Below, piece by piece: positions 17,728 through 24,452 of a DNA stretch of 45,684 nt. How positions within the stretch are numbered: the first letter of the stretch is position 1; each line of letters opens with the position of its first letter. The notes below the pieces were generated by a model that searched no databases, had not been told where the DNA came from, and worked only from the letters and a program-made list of their open reading frames with translations. A program made the translations under genes and the position numbers. Source of the DNA: a virus; the IMG/VR virus record IMGVR_UViG_3300046516_000095, positions 1 through 45,684 of that record; one strand, given 5' to 3'.

Positions 17728-17764
17728 TCATCCATCGCAGCAACGAACACAAAGGAGTAACGAG

Positions 17765-18160
17765 ATGACGAACCAAACCAACCCGATGCGCGTAGGTCAG
17801 CGCGTAGTGTTCGACCGGATCGAATGCACAGTGGAATCCCTGCAGGGTTCGATGCACATCGACCTGCGTCTGCCTAGTGGTGATGTACTGTGTGATGTGT
17901 CGGTCAACGATGAAAAGCTCGCGACCAATGCAACCAAGGAGCAAAAGATGGGACAAGCTAAACCCGTAGTCTTCGGTGATCTCTCAGTCGGACATACGTT
18001 CGATTGGATCGACCCGGATAACCGCGCACATAATAGTTTCTTCGCACGGTGCATCAAGATTTCAGCGCGTAAGTACGCTGAGGTTGCCTGTCGCGACAAG
18101 GTGTACTCTGTCGGGACTATCAAGGCAAAGGTGTTTCATGTTGCGTACGCTGGAGAATGA
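17765..18160 (+). CDS. Early protein of unknown function (131 aa)
   Basis: 131 aa from the ATG at 17765, chosen because AAAGGAG stands 8 bases upstream and it follows the early promoter by 37 bases; an open frame continues upstream to 17594. The N-terminal half resembles a small beta-barrel (VGQRVVFDRIECTVESLQG). The C-terminal half has FGDLSVGHTFDWIDPDNRAH and KISARKYAEVACRDKVYSVG. No family recognised; the first early gene of such phages is often a host takeover factor. Confidence 0.72.
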   Translation: MTNQTNPMRVGQRVVFDRIECTVESLQGSMHIDLRLPSGDVLCDVSVNDEKLATNATKEQKMGQAKPVVFGDLSVGHTFDWIDPDNRAHNSFFARCIKISARKYAEVACRDKVYSVGTIKAKVFHVAYAGE

Positions 18161-18162
18161 AC

Positions 18163-18291
18163 ATGAGCCAGACAGCAACCAAGCTTAACGAAGTGCGCAG
18201 CCGCCACGCAGCTAATGAACTGTGCGAAGTGATCCAGTGGGAAACCTTGCGAATCCTCGCCGCACGCATCTTCAGTGGCATGTACTTCTAA
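18163..18291 (+). CDS. Early small protein (42 aa)
   Basis: MSQTATKLNEVRSRHAANEL..., a mostly helical 42-aa peptide starting 2 bases after the previous stop, in the early operon. Function unknown. Confidence 0.55.
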   Translation: MSQTATKLNEVRSRHAANELCEVIQWETLRILAARIFSGMYF

Positions 18292-18338
18292 GCAGCAACG
18301 AACACTAACGAATCTCAACGAATCCAAGGGAAAACAAA

Positions 18339-18875
18339 ATGAACGCAACGATCAACAGACTCTTCGCTAACCCGTACAACATGGATGCATCTGGTTTCTA
18401 CTTCGAGACCTTCGAAGAGTTCACGGAAAAGTCAGCAGCCCTGCGTGATGCCCACGGTGCGCCCGTGGAAGAGTTCATGATCGACTTCATCGACGGTCCG
18501 GACGCTCAACTGTTCGCAGCGTGCAAGGTTGACCAATCGAACCTGGAATTCTGGTTTGATGAGGTGGAAGGCTTGAAATACTGGGAGAAGGTGGCGTTGT
18601 TCTACCTGGTCAGCGTGAATGGACAGGACCTTGAAGAGGCCTTGTCGACCTGTGGCGGTGGCGTACGTAATATCGATGATGTCAGCCTGTTCAAAGGCGA
18701 ACTGAAAGAGGCTGCGGAAGACCTCTTCGACGAACTCTACCTGTCGGACGTTCCTGAGCGCGTTCGCGCTTACATCGACTATGACTCTTTCGCCCAAGAC
18801 TGTCGCCTGAATGGGGACATGTACGAATTCGAGTTCAATGGGGAAACGTGGACGTGTACTAACGCCAACTCGTGA
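18339..18875 (+). CDS. ardA: ArdA-like antirestriction protein
   Basis: 178-aa, strongly acidic protein. The C-terminal part (VPERVRAYIDYDSFAQDCRL, then NGDMYEFEFNG) matches the end of ArdA proteins, and the middle (LEFWFDEVEGLKYWEKVALF, DLEEALSTCGGGVRNIDDVS) fits the same fold. ArdA is a DNA mimic that blocks type I restriction enzymes. An early position right after infection is what such a function needs, as with T7 Ocr. AAGGG precedes the ATG. Confidence 0.82.
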   Translation: MNATINRLFANPYNMDASGFYFETFEEFTEKSAALRDAHGAPVEEFMIDFIDGPDAQLFAACKVDQSNLEFWFDEVEGLKYWEKVALFYLVSVNGQDLEEALSTCGGGVRNIDDVSLFKGELKEAAEDLFDELYLSDVPERVRAYIDYDSFAQDCRLNGDMYEFEFNGETWTCTNANS

Positions 18876-18891
18876 GCGTTTTTGTACAACA

Positions 18892-18919
18892 CCATACCCT
18901 GTGGTACAGGAGCAACCAT
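18892..18919 (+). promoter_or_regulatory. Possible promoter/operator before the ribozyme region
   Basis: TTGTACAAC at 18892-18900 with a TACAGG hexamer 17 bases after TTGTAC, and a second GTAC (GGTACAGG). This resembles the early promoter but the -10 is poor. It may be an operator or a weak promoter for the hammerhead cassette. Confidence 0.35.
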
Positions 18920-18970
18920 GAATAGAAGAGTCATCCGCCGGTCATCGTGATTGGTGATCGGCACTCAAAG

Positions 18971-19018
18971 CCCTACTGATGAGACATGAGACGTCGAAAC
19001 CCCGCAAGGGGTCTAGGG
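18971..19018 (+). ncRNA. Type I hammerhead ribozyme HHR1
   Basis: All conserved elements are present in order: stem I CCCTA (18971-75), core CTGATGA (18976-82), and stem II GAC/GTC with closing G-C. Then come GAAA (18996-99), stem III CCCC-GCAA-GGGG (19000-19011), TC, and stem I partner TAGGG (19014-18). Predicted self-cleavage is after C19013 (GUC site). The open helix is stem I, so it is type I. It lies 33 bases before a small gene. Confidence 0.93.
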
Positions 19019-19046
19019 ATAACCAAACGAACCAAGGGGAAACAGA

Positions 19047-19175
19047 ATGTTTATCGCTACCACATACAAGGGTAAACCGGCTGTATTGGATACAAAGACC
19101 CGCGTTTATTACTTTGGCTATAAGTCGATGAAAGAAGCACGGGACAAAGCCACAGAGTTAAACAAGCCCTACTGA
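19047..19175 (+). CDS. Small basic protein between two ribozymes (42 aa)
   Basis: MFIATTYKGKPAVLDTKTRV... 42 aa, beta strands followed by a basic helix (YKSMKEARDKATELNK). AAGGGGAAA serves as ribosome site. The TGA stop (19173-75) is part of the CTGAAGA core of the second ribozyme, so gene end and ribozyme are physically merged. Predicted cleavage on both sides would release a 196-nt RNA (19014-19209) carrying only this gene. Confidence 0.65.
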   Translation: MFIATTYKGKPAVLDTKTRVYYFGYKSMKEARDKATELNKPY

Positions 19176-19214
19176 AGAGCCCTAAGAGGGCGAAACCCCG
19201 CAAGGGGTCTAGGG
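19167..19214 (+). ncRNA. Type I hammerhead ribozyme HHR2
   Basis: Stem I CCCTA (19167-71)/TAGGG (19210-14), core CTGAAGA (19172-78; the variable N7 is A), and stem II GCCC/GGGC (19079+100, i.e. 19179-82/19188-91). GAAA (19192-95), stem III CCCC-GCAA-GGGG (19196-19207), and cleavage after C19209 complete it. Stem II differs completely from HHR1 yet still pairs, which is strong support. The 3' ~30 bases are identical to HHR1. It lies 25 bases before the next gene. Confidence 0.93.
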
Positions 19215-19234
19215 ATAACCAACAGAGAACCATC

Positions 19235-19594
19235 ATGCAAAGAAACATCGCTTTCATCACCCGTCATTACCTCGTCGCTGCTCTTTGGTCATCGACCGAT
19301 GAACATGGGGCACCCTTGGACGCAGTCTTCACGGTCGATGACGTTTCGCCTGAACTGCTCAAAGAGTCCACCGAGGATGTGCGGGACTTCGTGGAAGCGA
19401 ATGCTGCCCTGTTGGATTCTTCCGGACTGTCTGATGAACAGATTGGTCACTACTTCTGGCTGACCCGTCACGGGCATGGTGCGGGATTCTGGGACCGTGG
19501 ACTGGGTGTTGTTGGCGAAGCTCTGTCGGAAGCTTGCAAGCCCTACGGCGAAGTGTGCCTGTACGCGGGTGACGATGGCTGGGTGTACGCGTGA
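19235..19594 (+). CDS. Conserved phage early protein (119 aa)
   Basis: 119-aa protein with the recurrent phage motif SDEQIGHYFWLTRHGHGAGF followed by WDRGLGVVGEALSEACKPYG and LYAGDDGWVYA. Proteins with this HGHGAGFWDR-type signature are common in small-gene regions of phages; function unknown. The mRNA 5' end is predicted to be made by HHR2. Confidence 0.75.
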   Translation: MQRNIAFITRHYLVAALWSSTDEHGAPLDAVFTVDDVSPELLKESTEDVRDFVEANAALLDSSGLSDEQIGHYFWLTRHGHGAGFWDRGLGVVGEALSEACKPYGEVCLYAGDDGWVYA

Positions 19595-19692
19595 TCGCTA
19601 ATCGCATCGACCCTGCAGCCATCCTTTTCGGTTCGGCTGTTCTCTTGTGCCTTGCGGGATGCGCTGGGATTGTGCTGACTATCTTTCTGTGA
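19591..19692 (+). CDS. Tiny predicted membrane protein (33 aa)
   Basis: GTG start overlapping the previous stop (GTGA). Residues ~9-33 form one transmembrane segment (AAILFGSAVLLCLAGCAGIV, then LTIFL). An L-A-G-C sequence resembles a lipobox, but the peptide is too short for a lipoprotein. Could be an early toxin or membrane effector; no family recognised. Confidence 0.5.
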   Translation: MIANRIDPAAILFGSAVLLCLAGCAGIVLTIFL

Positions 19693-19699
19693 GCGTGCT

Positions 19700-19837
19700 A
19701 TGAAAACGTACAAAATCCTTCGTGCTGACTTCACCGTGTGGAAGCATCTTGCGTATCTGCCCTTGGCCCTTGCGGCTGTCGCGCGGGACACTGACGCAGC
19801 AAACCCTGTTCTGTTTGTCGTCGAGGTGTCAGCGTGA
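19700..19837 (+). CDS. Early small protein (45 aa)
   Basis: MKTYKILRADFTVWKHLAYL... 45 aa, mixed strand/helix with a hydrophobic middle (YLPLALAAVA). Short spacing to the previous gene and GTGA overlap with the next suggest a translationally coupled early operon. Function unknown. Confidence 0.5.
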   Translation: MKTYKILRADFTVWKHLAYLPLALAAVARDTDAANPVLFVVEVSA

Positions 19838-19953
19838 CCCTAGACCAAATCATCCACGCGTTGCAAGTGTTGCGGGTAACGTCCGGACTGCAAGGTGCGA
19901 GCTACTCTAACGGTACGTTCCAGACGTATGCACCGAATGCGACCCAGCGTTAA
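19834..19953 (+). CDS. Early small protein (39 aa)
   Basis: GTG start overlapping the previous TGA: VTLDQIIHALQVLRVTSGLQ... helical N-terminus. Its end overlaps the next gene in another frame. Function unknown. Confidence 0.4.
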   Translation: MTLDQIIHALQVLRVTSGLQGASYSNGTFQTYAPNATQR

Positions 19954-20125
19954 ACCCGTATCACAAGCCCTGGAGGCATACGCCAGGGCAATCCGTCCTA
20001 CGCCTGAGTTAGTCCACGCGCTGACCCAGGCGTTAGCATTGGAGCTATCGTCAACCATGGGAGGCAAAGTCACCATAGAACTACCTGGAAACATCCGGAT
20101 CATTCGCGGCCATGACGGTCAATAG
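19928..20125 (+). CDS. Early small protein (65 aa)
   Basis: 65 aa from the ATG at 19928 (a second ATG at 19937 is possible). The helical segment PELVHALTQALALELSSTMG is followed by a strand pair (KVTIELPGNIRIIRG). It overlaps the previous small gene by 26 bases and is the last gene before an intrinsic terminator. Confidence 0.55.
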   Translation: MHRMRPSVKPVSQALEAYARAIRPTPELVHALTQALALELSSTMGGKVTIELPGNIRIIRGHDGQ

Positions 20126-20130
20126 CTGAG

Positions 20131-20160
20131 GCCCTGCAATACGCGGGGCTTTTGCTATTT
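20131..20160 (+). terminator. Intrinsic terminator of early operon
   Basis: GCCCTGC (20131-37) pairs with GCGGGGC (20143-49) over a short loop, with one G-U pair, followed by TTTTGCTATTTG. It follows the last early gene by 6 bases. Confidence 0.7.
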
Positions 20161-20164
20161 GTCG

Positions 20165-20720
20165 ACGGTTTAGAAAGAAAGGCCCTATGCGGGCCTGTAG
20201 GCACTCGTCTGTACTCCTCAGACCCTGGGAATCCTCAGGGCTGTAGGAGTTCGTTCGTGCATACGTGATGCAGGGTATCTACAGGGCCGTTTAACGGGTT
20301 CGTGATGGTCTGGAGGTGCCGACATAGCTTGGCACACTGCGGGCCGTTCTACGGGCCTGTAGACAAGCGAGGAAGCGAATGGCGATTAAGCTTCACAGGC
20401 GTGCTTACAGCCATTCTGAGGGCCTGCCGATGGTTTGGCTACTACCCCACAGGCCACCCCCTAGCAGGGGCATGGCGGGCCATTGGAGGCATTGCAAACC
20501 CTATCCGTGCTTCGGAGGGTGCCTGACGCCTGCCGTGAGTCTCGGTGACGCTCGGTGCCGCACGACGAGGGGTGAATTCCGGTGATCTGAGGGGGTGTGC
20601 CCGAGGCGGGCTGAGAACTGGAAGGATAACCCCACGGTACCCCTGAGGGCAGAGCGTGAGGCCGTAGGGGAAAATCCAGAAATTTAGGGCTACGAAAGTA
20701 GGCCCCCGTAAAAATTCTTT
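20165..20720 (+). ncRNA. Candidate structured non-coding RNA region
   Basis: About 550 bases with no convincing gene but many consecutive hairpins. These are AGGCCC/GGGCCT (20180-20196), GTCTG/CAGAC (20207-20223), CCCTG/CAGGG (20223-20240), and CTGTAG/CTACAG (20241-20284) enclosing GCAT/ATGC. Further on come GTGCC/GGCAC (~20316-20335), CCCCT/AGGGG (~20459), and a bulged 8-bp stem CCCCACGG/CCGTAGGGG (~20631-20671). Last is CTAC-GAAA-GTAG with a GNRA tetraloop (~20690). The density and a GNRA loop suggest a folded RNA; single-sequence evidence only. Confidence 0.4.
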
Positions 20721-20917
20721 GGCCCTTTGGGAAAAGACCATTTTCACGTTGCTGGAAAATTGGCTTGAGGGTGCCCTCTCGGGAGCGAGAGAGAGTATCC
20801 GGTTACGGTGGATGGCCGAACAATCGAAAGGGCACGCTCGAGCCTACCTATTGCAGGTAGACGAGGCCATGGCGTTGCACCATGGTCTTGGGGACCCTCC
20901 CGGCTGGTATGGGAGGG
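20720..20917. other. Region without a convincing gene
   Basis: A short rightward open frame (20719-20979) has no ribosome site and an unconvincing composition. A 7-bp hairpin CCCTCCC/GGGAGGG (about 20897-20919) lies exactly at the end of the leftward gene that stops at 20918 and may end or stabilise that transcript; it has no T-tract. Confidence 0.35.
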
Positions 20918-21325
20918 CTAGGGTAGAAAGTGGAGCACAGCGAAGAACGCTGCGATACCTGCGGCCCCCAGGACCGTGAAGGCCAGGGCTACCCTCGGGA
21001 ACAACCCGAAGGCCAGGACGAGTAGAACGAAGCCGATGATGAAGTGCATGTTGGTCTCCCCAGTGACCTTTGGTGTTCCGTGGTGTACCAGGAGTTTACG
21101 GTATCTACTGAAGATTCTGTAGAGGAAACTGAAGTGGTTCGGGGCTTCCACCCGATGCGTGATGAAGGTGCCCGTGTCGTCACGCTGCAGCCACCACTCT
21201 GCCCTCGTTATTCCCGAGGGACTTCTCCACCGCACTTCAGGGTACCGCCCAGTTACGGACAGGTGATTTACGGTGTACGACACTGTGCTGTGTTGTACGA
21301 TGTAACACAGGAAAAAGGTCACCAC
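20918..21325 (-). CDS. Leftward small membrane protein
   Basis: The C-terminal 43 residues (from an ATG at about 21049 with GGGGAG ~7 bases upstream) form two hydrophobic segments: MHFIIGFVLLVLAFGLF and VALAFTVLGAAGIAAFFAVL. The frame extends to a GTG at 21325 with an AAGGGA-like site, giving 135 aa with a soluble N-terminal part (VRWRSPSGITRAEWWLQRDD). Either start is possible; the short form has the better ribosome site. It is the only leftward gene within the rightward half and lies just downstream of two leftward phage-type promoters. It may be a lysis or superinfection membrane protein. Confidence 0.5.
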   Translation of the reverse strand: MVTFFLCYIVQHSTVSYTVNHLSVTGRYPEVRWRSPSGITRAEWWLQRDDTGTFITHRVEAPNHFSFLYRIFSRYRKLLVHHGTPKVTGETNMHFIIGFVLLVLAFGLFPRVALAFTVLGAAGIAAFFAVLHFLP

Positions 21326-21557
21326 GGGAGTCCCTTAGTGTCCGAGGTGACCTTGTATGGGTCTGCTCTAGGCGCTGTGTCGCCTCGGTGTGTATAGGGT
21401 CCTGGGGACTCTCGTGGTGATCCAAAGGTACCCAAGGAACACCGAGGGATACCTAGAACAACAATCATATGAAAAACAACTCTCAGGTTCTATGGTCCTA
21501 AGAATAACCTTAGGATACTTAGGGTCTCTAAGGACCCCCTACCCCCATAACTGGGGT
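21326..21557. other. Intergenic region, repeated CCTAAG/CTTAGG
   Basis: No supported gene. It contains a 7-bp inverted repeat TCCTAAG/CTTAGGA (about 21498-21516) and further CTTAGGG/CTAAGGACC copies, similar to the 3' half of the phage-type promoters that follow. Confidence 0.35.
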
Positions 21558-21582
21558 CTTCTTAGGATGGTGGCGACTAATT
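21558..21582 (-). promoter_or_regulatory. Phage RNA polymerase promoter candidate, leftward 1
   Basis: Reverse complement reads TCGCCACCATCCTAAGAAG, matching the TCGACACCATCCTAAGA consensus with one change. Orientation is leftward, away from the RNA polymerase gene and toward the structural operon. Confidence 0.6.
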
Positions 21583-21651
21583 CAATCTGGTCTCCCCCGA
21601 AGGGGTTCCAAGGGGTCCCAAATGGTTCTGTGGTCTCCCCTGAGGGGGCCT

Positions 21652-21674
21652 TCTTAGGATGGTGTCGACTAATT
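21652..21674 (-). promoter_or_regulatory. Phage RNA polymerase promoter candidate, leftward 2
   Basis: Reverse complement contains TCGACACCATCCTAAGAAG preceded by GAATTAG, identical in the core to the rightward sites at 24409 and 24459. It lies 90-odd bases from leftward site 1. Confidence 0.65.
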
Positions 21675-21723
21675 CACTTTGGATGTTCTCCAAGAATTCC
21701 TTAGGAAAAACAAGGGGGTTGCA

Positions 21724-21747
21724 ATAACTCGACACCATCCTACGACA
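21724..21747 (+). promoter_or_regulatory. Phage RNA polymerase promoter candidate, rightward 1
   Basis: TCGACACCATCC at 21729-21740, followed by TACGACAGG (changed from TAAGAAAG). It would let the phage polymerase transcribe its own gene. Confidence 0.55.
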
Positions 21748-21775
21748 GGGGGCGCTGAGGCCCTTGTGTCTCTTT

Positions 21776-21819
21776 TTGTACAACCTCGTGTTGCATAACT
21801 CATACCGATGCGCTATATT
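21776..21819 (+). promoter_or_regulatory. Sigma70 promoter and operator of RNA polymerase gene
   Basis: TTGCAT (21791-96), 17-bp spacer, TATATT (21814-19). A TTGTACAAC palindrome (21776-84) sits directly upstream. Host RNA polymerase would start ~7 bases after the -10 and read the phage polymerase gene. Confidence 0.75.
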
Positions 21820-21854
21820 GTCATCTCTTTCAGCGCAACCACACGGAGCACCTC

Positions 21855-24353
21855 ATGAACCTGCAAGACCTCGACCTGAACTACGCCCGCCAGGCTGATC
21901 TCGAAGCGTCGATGATCGAGCGCGGCCAGCAACGCTACGCCGACCAGAACGAGCGTGCTCTGCGTGACGGTGACATCAGCCGCCCTCAAGGCAAACTGTT
22001 CGCCCAAGCATTCCAGAAGTCCGTGGTTGCCATCGGTCTCGCTGCGGCTGCCGAGGCTGCCAAGGGCCGTGGTCGCCCTGCTCCGCACGCTGCGGCGCTC
22101 AAGTCCATCGACCATGACCTCCTGGCGGCGATGGCCCTGAAGCTGATCTTCAATGGTGCCGCGAACGTGTACCCCATCGTCACCTCGGCGCAGGCCCTGG
22201 GCTTCGAGTGCGAGGCCGAGATGGCCGTGCAGAAGCTCGCGGAGCAGGCCAAGGCGACGAACAACGCCGAACTGAAGAAGCTGGTCGGTCGCAAGGTCAC
22301 CTCGGCGCGTGCCGGTAAGCAGAAGGGTGAGCAGATCCTGGCCGCTGCGGATGTGTGGGAGAACCACGACGACCTGATCAAGGTTGGCATGGGCATCATC
22401 AACATCATCCTGCCGGTGCTGGACATGTTCGACACGGTCGAGGGCAACTCGGCAGAAGGCTCGTCGATCCTCCAGTTCACCGAGTCGGCGCAGTCTGAGA
22501 TGGACAGCATGGCCGAGATCCAGCAGTGGATGCACCCGGTCTACCAACCCATGGTCACCCGCCCGAACCCGTGGACGGACTTCAACACGGGAGCCTACAA
22601 CGACCAGCGGGTTGCCCGCACGGTGCAGTTGATGGTCACCCCGAACCGCAAGCAGCGAAGCCTGGTCGACGCAGCCGCGAAGGCCAACGCGCCCTTCATC
22701 CGTGCCTTGAACGCAGTCCAGGACGTGCCCCTCATGATCAACCAGAAGGTCCTCGAGACCCTTGAACACTGCTTTGCCTCGGGCATCGCGGTCGGCAAGG
22801 TCCCTGGTCTCCCCCTGGCGATCCCGAAGGACCACGGCATGGAAGGCAAGGAAGTCTCCAAGCGCCTGAAGGACAACAGCGCTGTCCGTGCGAAGCGCAA
22901 CGCCATCCGTGCGGTGATTGCTGAGGCGAAGAACTACGTGGGCACCGCCTTCTTCCAGCCGCATGTTCTGGACTGGCGTGGTCGCGTGTATGCCAAGCCT
23001 GGCTTCAACCACCAGCGTGCGGACTTCGCCAAGGGCCTGTACGAACTGGCTCGCGGTGAGGTGCTGAACGCGGACGGCGTCTACTGGCTCAAGTGGCATG
23101 TGGCCACCACGGGTGCATTCAAGGTGGATGGTGTAGCTGTCGACAAGATGGCCCACGATGCCCGCGTTCAGTGGACCGATGCGAACCTGTGGATGGTCCG
23201 CGCCATCGCTGAGGACCCTATCGCCTCCCTGGAACTCTGGAAGGGTGCCGACAGCCCGTTCTGCTTCCTGGCTGCCTGCCTGGCGCTCCAGGGGTACTTC
23301 AACGACCCCACGGGCTACGTCTGCCATATCCCGGTCGCGGTCGACGGTTCGTGCTCGGGCCTGCAGCACTTCTCGGCGCTCCTTCGGGATCCGGAAGGTG
23401 GCTCGTACGTGAACCTGTTGCCCTCGGAACTGCCGCAGGACGTCTACCGCAAGGTGGCCTCCATCGTGCTGCCGCTGGTCCAGGCTGACCTCACGGATCC
23501 GGAGAAGGCCGAGTTCGCCCAGAAGTGGATCGCCTACGGCATCGACCGCAAGGTGGCCAAGCGTGCGACCATGACTTTTGTTTATGGGAGCAAGCAGAAG
23601 GGCTTCGCGGACCAGCTTGTCGAGGACATCATAGACGTGGAAGGCAAGGGCCGTGAGATCTTCGGCACCGAGTGGGCCACGCAAGTCCCGGCTGCGCACT
23701 ACCTCGCTGCGCACATCATGTTCGCGGTGAAGGAGACCGTGAAGGCTGCTGCTGATGCGATGGAATGGCTGCAGAAGGTTGCGGGCATCCTGGCGCGTCA
23801 CAACCTGCCGGTTCGCTGGATCACTCCCCTGGGTCTCCCCGTGGAGAACGCCTACTACAAGCCGAACACGAAGCGCGTGCAAACGACGCTGTGGAACCGT
23901 GCTTTGTCCGTGCCGACCACGTACACCCCCAAGATCACCGTGGGGATGTCCAAGGAACTGCTCGAGCACAAGCAGCGCAACTCCATCGCCCCGAACTTCG
24001 TCCACTCGCTGGACTCGGCTCACCTGATGGCCGTGGTGCTCAAGGCGGTCGACAACGACATCAACGACTTCCTGCTGATCCACGATAGCTTCGCTGCCCT
24101 GCCCAATCAGATGCCGAAGTTCAACGCACTGATCCGTGAAGCGTTCGTCGAACTGTACGAGCACAACGAGCCGCTCAACGAGGTATTGTCGAACGCGGTC
24201 GAGGACCTGATGGAGCTGGTCACCGCCTGCGAGTCTGCGGACGTGATGAAGAAGCTCCAGAAGTCCATGCAGGACCTGGGGAAGCTCGGGATCCCTGAGA
24301 AAGGCACGCTGAACCTCGACGACGTAAAGAGATCGGCCTACGCTTTTGCGTGA
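21855..24353 (+). CDS. T7-type single-subunit DNA-dependent RNA polymerase
   Basis: 832 aa (T7 enzyme 883). Recognisable landmarks are DWRGRVYAK at ~373 and motif A VAVDGSCSGLQHFSALLRD at ~494, with the first catalytic Asp. Motif B RKVAKRATMTFVYGSKQKGF lies at ~564 (Lys, Tyr and Gly as in T7), and motif C FLLIHDSFAALP at ~738 carries the second catalytic Asp. The C-terminus ends ..AYAFA with the terminal Phe-Ala typical of this family. It transcribes phage middle and late genes from its own promoter class. The ATG at 21855 follows CGGAGCACCTC. Confidence 0.97.
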   Translation: MNLQDLDLNYARQADLEASMIERGQQRYADQNERALRDGDISRPQGKLFAQAFQKSVVAIGLAAAAEAAKGRGRPAPHAAALKSIDHDLLAAMALKLIFNGAANVYPIVTSAQALGFECEAEMAVQKLAEQAKATNNAELKKLVGRKVTSARAGKQKGEQILAAADVWENHDDLIKVGMGIINIILPVLDMFDTVEGNSAEGSSILQFTESAQSEMDSMAEIQQWMHPVYQPMVTRPNPWTDFNTGAYNDQRVARTVQLMVTPNRKQRSLVDAAAKANAPFIRALNAVQDVPLMINQKVLETLEHCFASGIAVGKVPGLPLAIPKDHGMEGKEVSKRLKDNSAVRAKRNAIRAVIAEAKNYVGTAFFQPHVLDWRGRVYAKPGFNHQRADFAKGLYELARGEVLNADGVYWLKWHVATTGAFKVDGVAVDKMAHDARVQWTDANLWMVRAIAEDPIASLELWKGADSPFCFLAACLALQGYFNDPTGYVCHIPVAVDGSCSGLQHFSALLRDPEGGSYVNLLPSELPQDVYRKVASIVLPLVQADLTDPEKAEFAQKWIAYGIDRKVAKRATMTFVYGSKQKGFADQLVEDIIDVEGKGREIFGTEWATQVPAAHYLAAHIMFAVKETVKAAADAMEWLQKVAGILARHNLPVRWITPLGLPVENAYYKPNTKRVQTTLWNRALSVPTTYTPKITVGMSKELLEHKQRNSIAPNFVHSLDSAHLMAVVLKAVDNDINDFLLIHDSFAALPNQMPKFNALIREAFVELYEHNEPLNEVLSNAVEDLMELVTACESADVMKKLQKSMQDLGKLGIPEKGTLNLDDVKRSAYAFA

Positions 24354-24358
24354 TCCGG

Positions 24359-24367
24359 TTGTACAAC
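24359..24367. promoter_or_regulatory. TTGTACAAC palindrome
   Basis: One copy of the repeated element, immediately after the RNA polymerase stop and before its terminator. Function inferred as operator or boundary. Confidence 0.45.
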
Positions 24368-24378
24368 ACGACAGCACA

Positions 24379-24403
24379 CAGGGCCCTACGGGGCCTTTTT
24401 GTA
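24379..24403 (+). terminator. Terminator after RNA polymerase gene
   Basis: GGCCC-TACG-GGGCC stem followed by TTTTTG. It ends the early transcript just before the tandem phage-type promoters. Confidence 0.75.
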
Positions 24404-24428
24404 TTTAATCGACACCATCCTAAGAAAG
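24403..24428 (+). promoter_or_regulatory. Phage RNA polymerase promoter candidate, rightward 2
   Basis: TTTAATCGACACCATCCTAA plus GAAAG; its twin is exactly 50 bases downstream. The CGAC core at about -12 and A/G-rich start resemble T7-type promoters (T7: CGACTCACTATAGGGAGA). Confidence 0.7.
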
Positions 24429-24452
24429 GCCCCACTGGATTCGGCCCGGTTG

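Noticed and set aside
19422-19450. Possible third hammerhead (CTGATGAACAGATTGG)
   Set aside because: CUGAUGA is present but there is no downstream GAAA core or matching helices.
20302-20585. Short rightward ORFs in the 20.3-20.6 kb region
   Set aside because: No ribosome sites, unlikely composition, and the region is better explained by hairpins.
21044-21397. Rightward ORF opposite the leftward membrane-protein gene
   Set aside because: Poor composition and no convincing start; the opposite strand has a ribosome site and hydrophobic helices.
21813-24377. Very long open frame antisense to the RNA polymerase gene
   Set aside because: High-GC codon bias of the real gene keeps the antisense frame open; the protein is Leu/Val/Arg/His-rich with no recognisable family.
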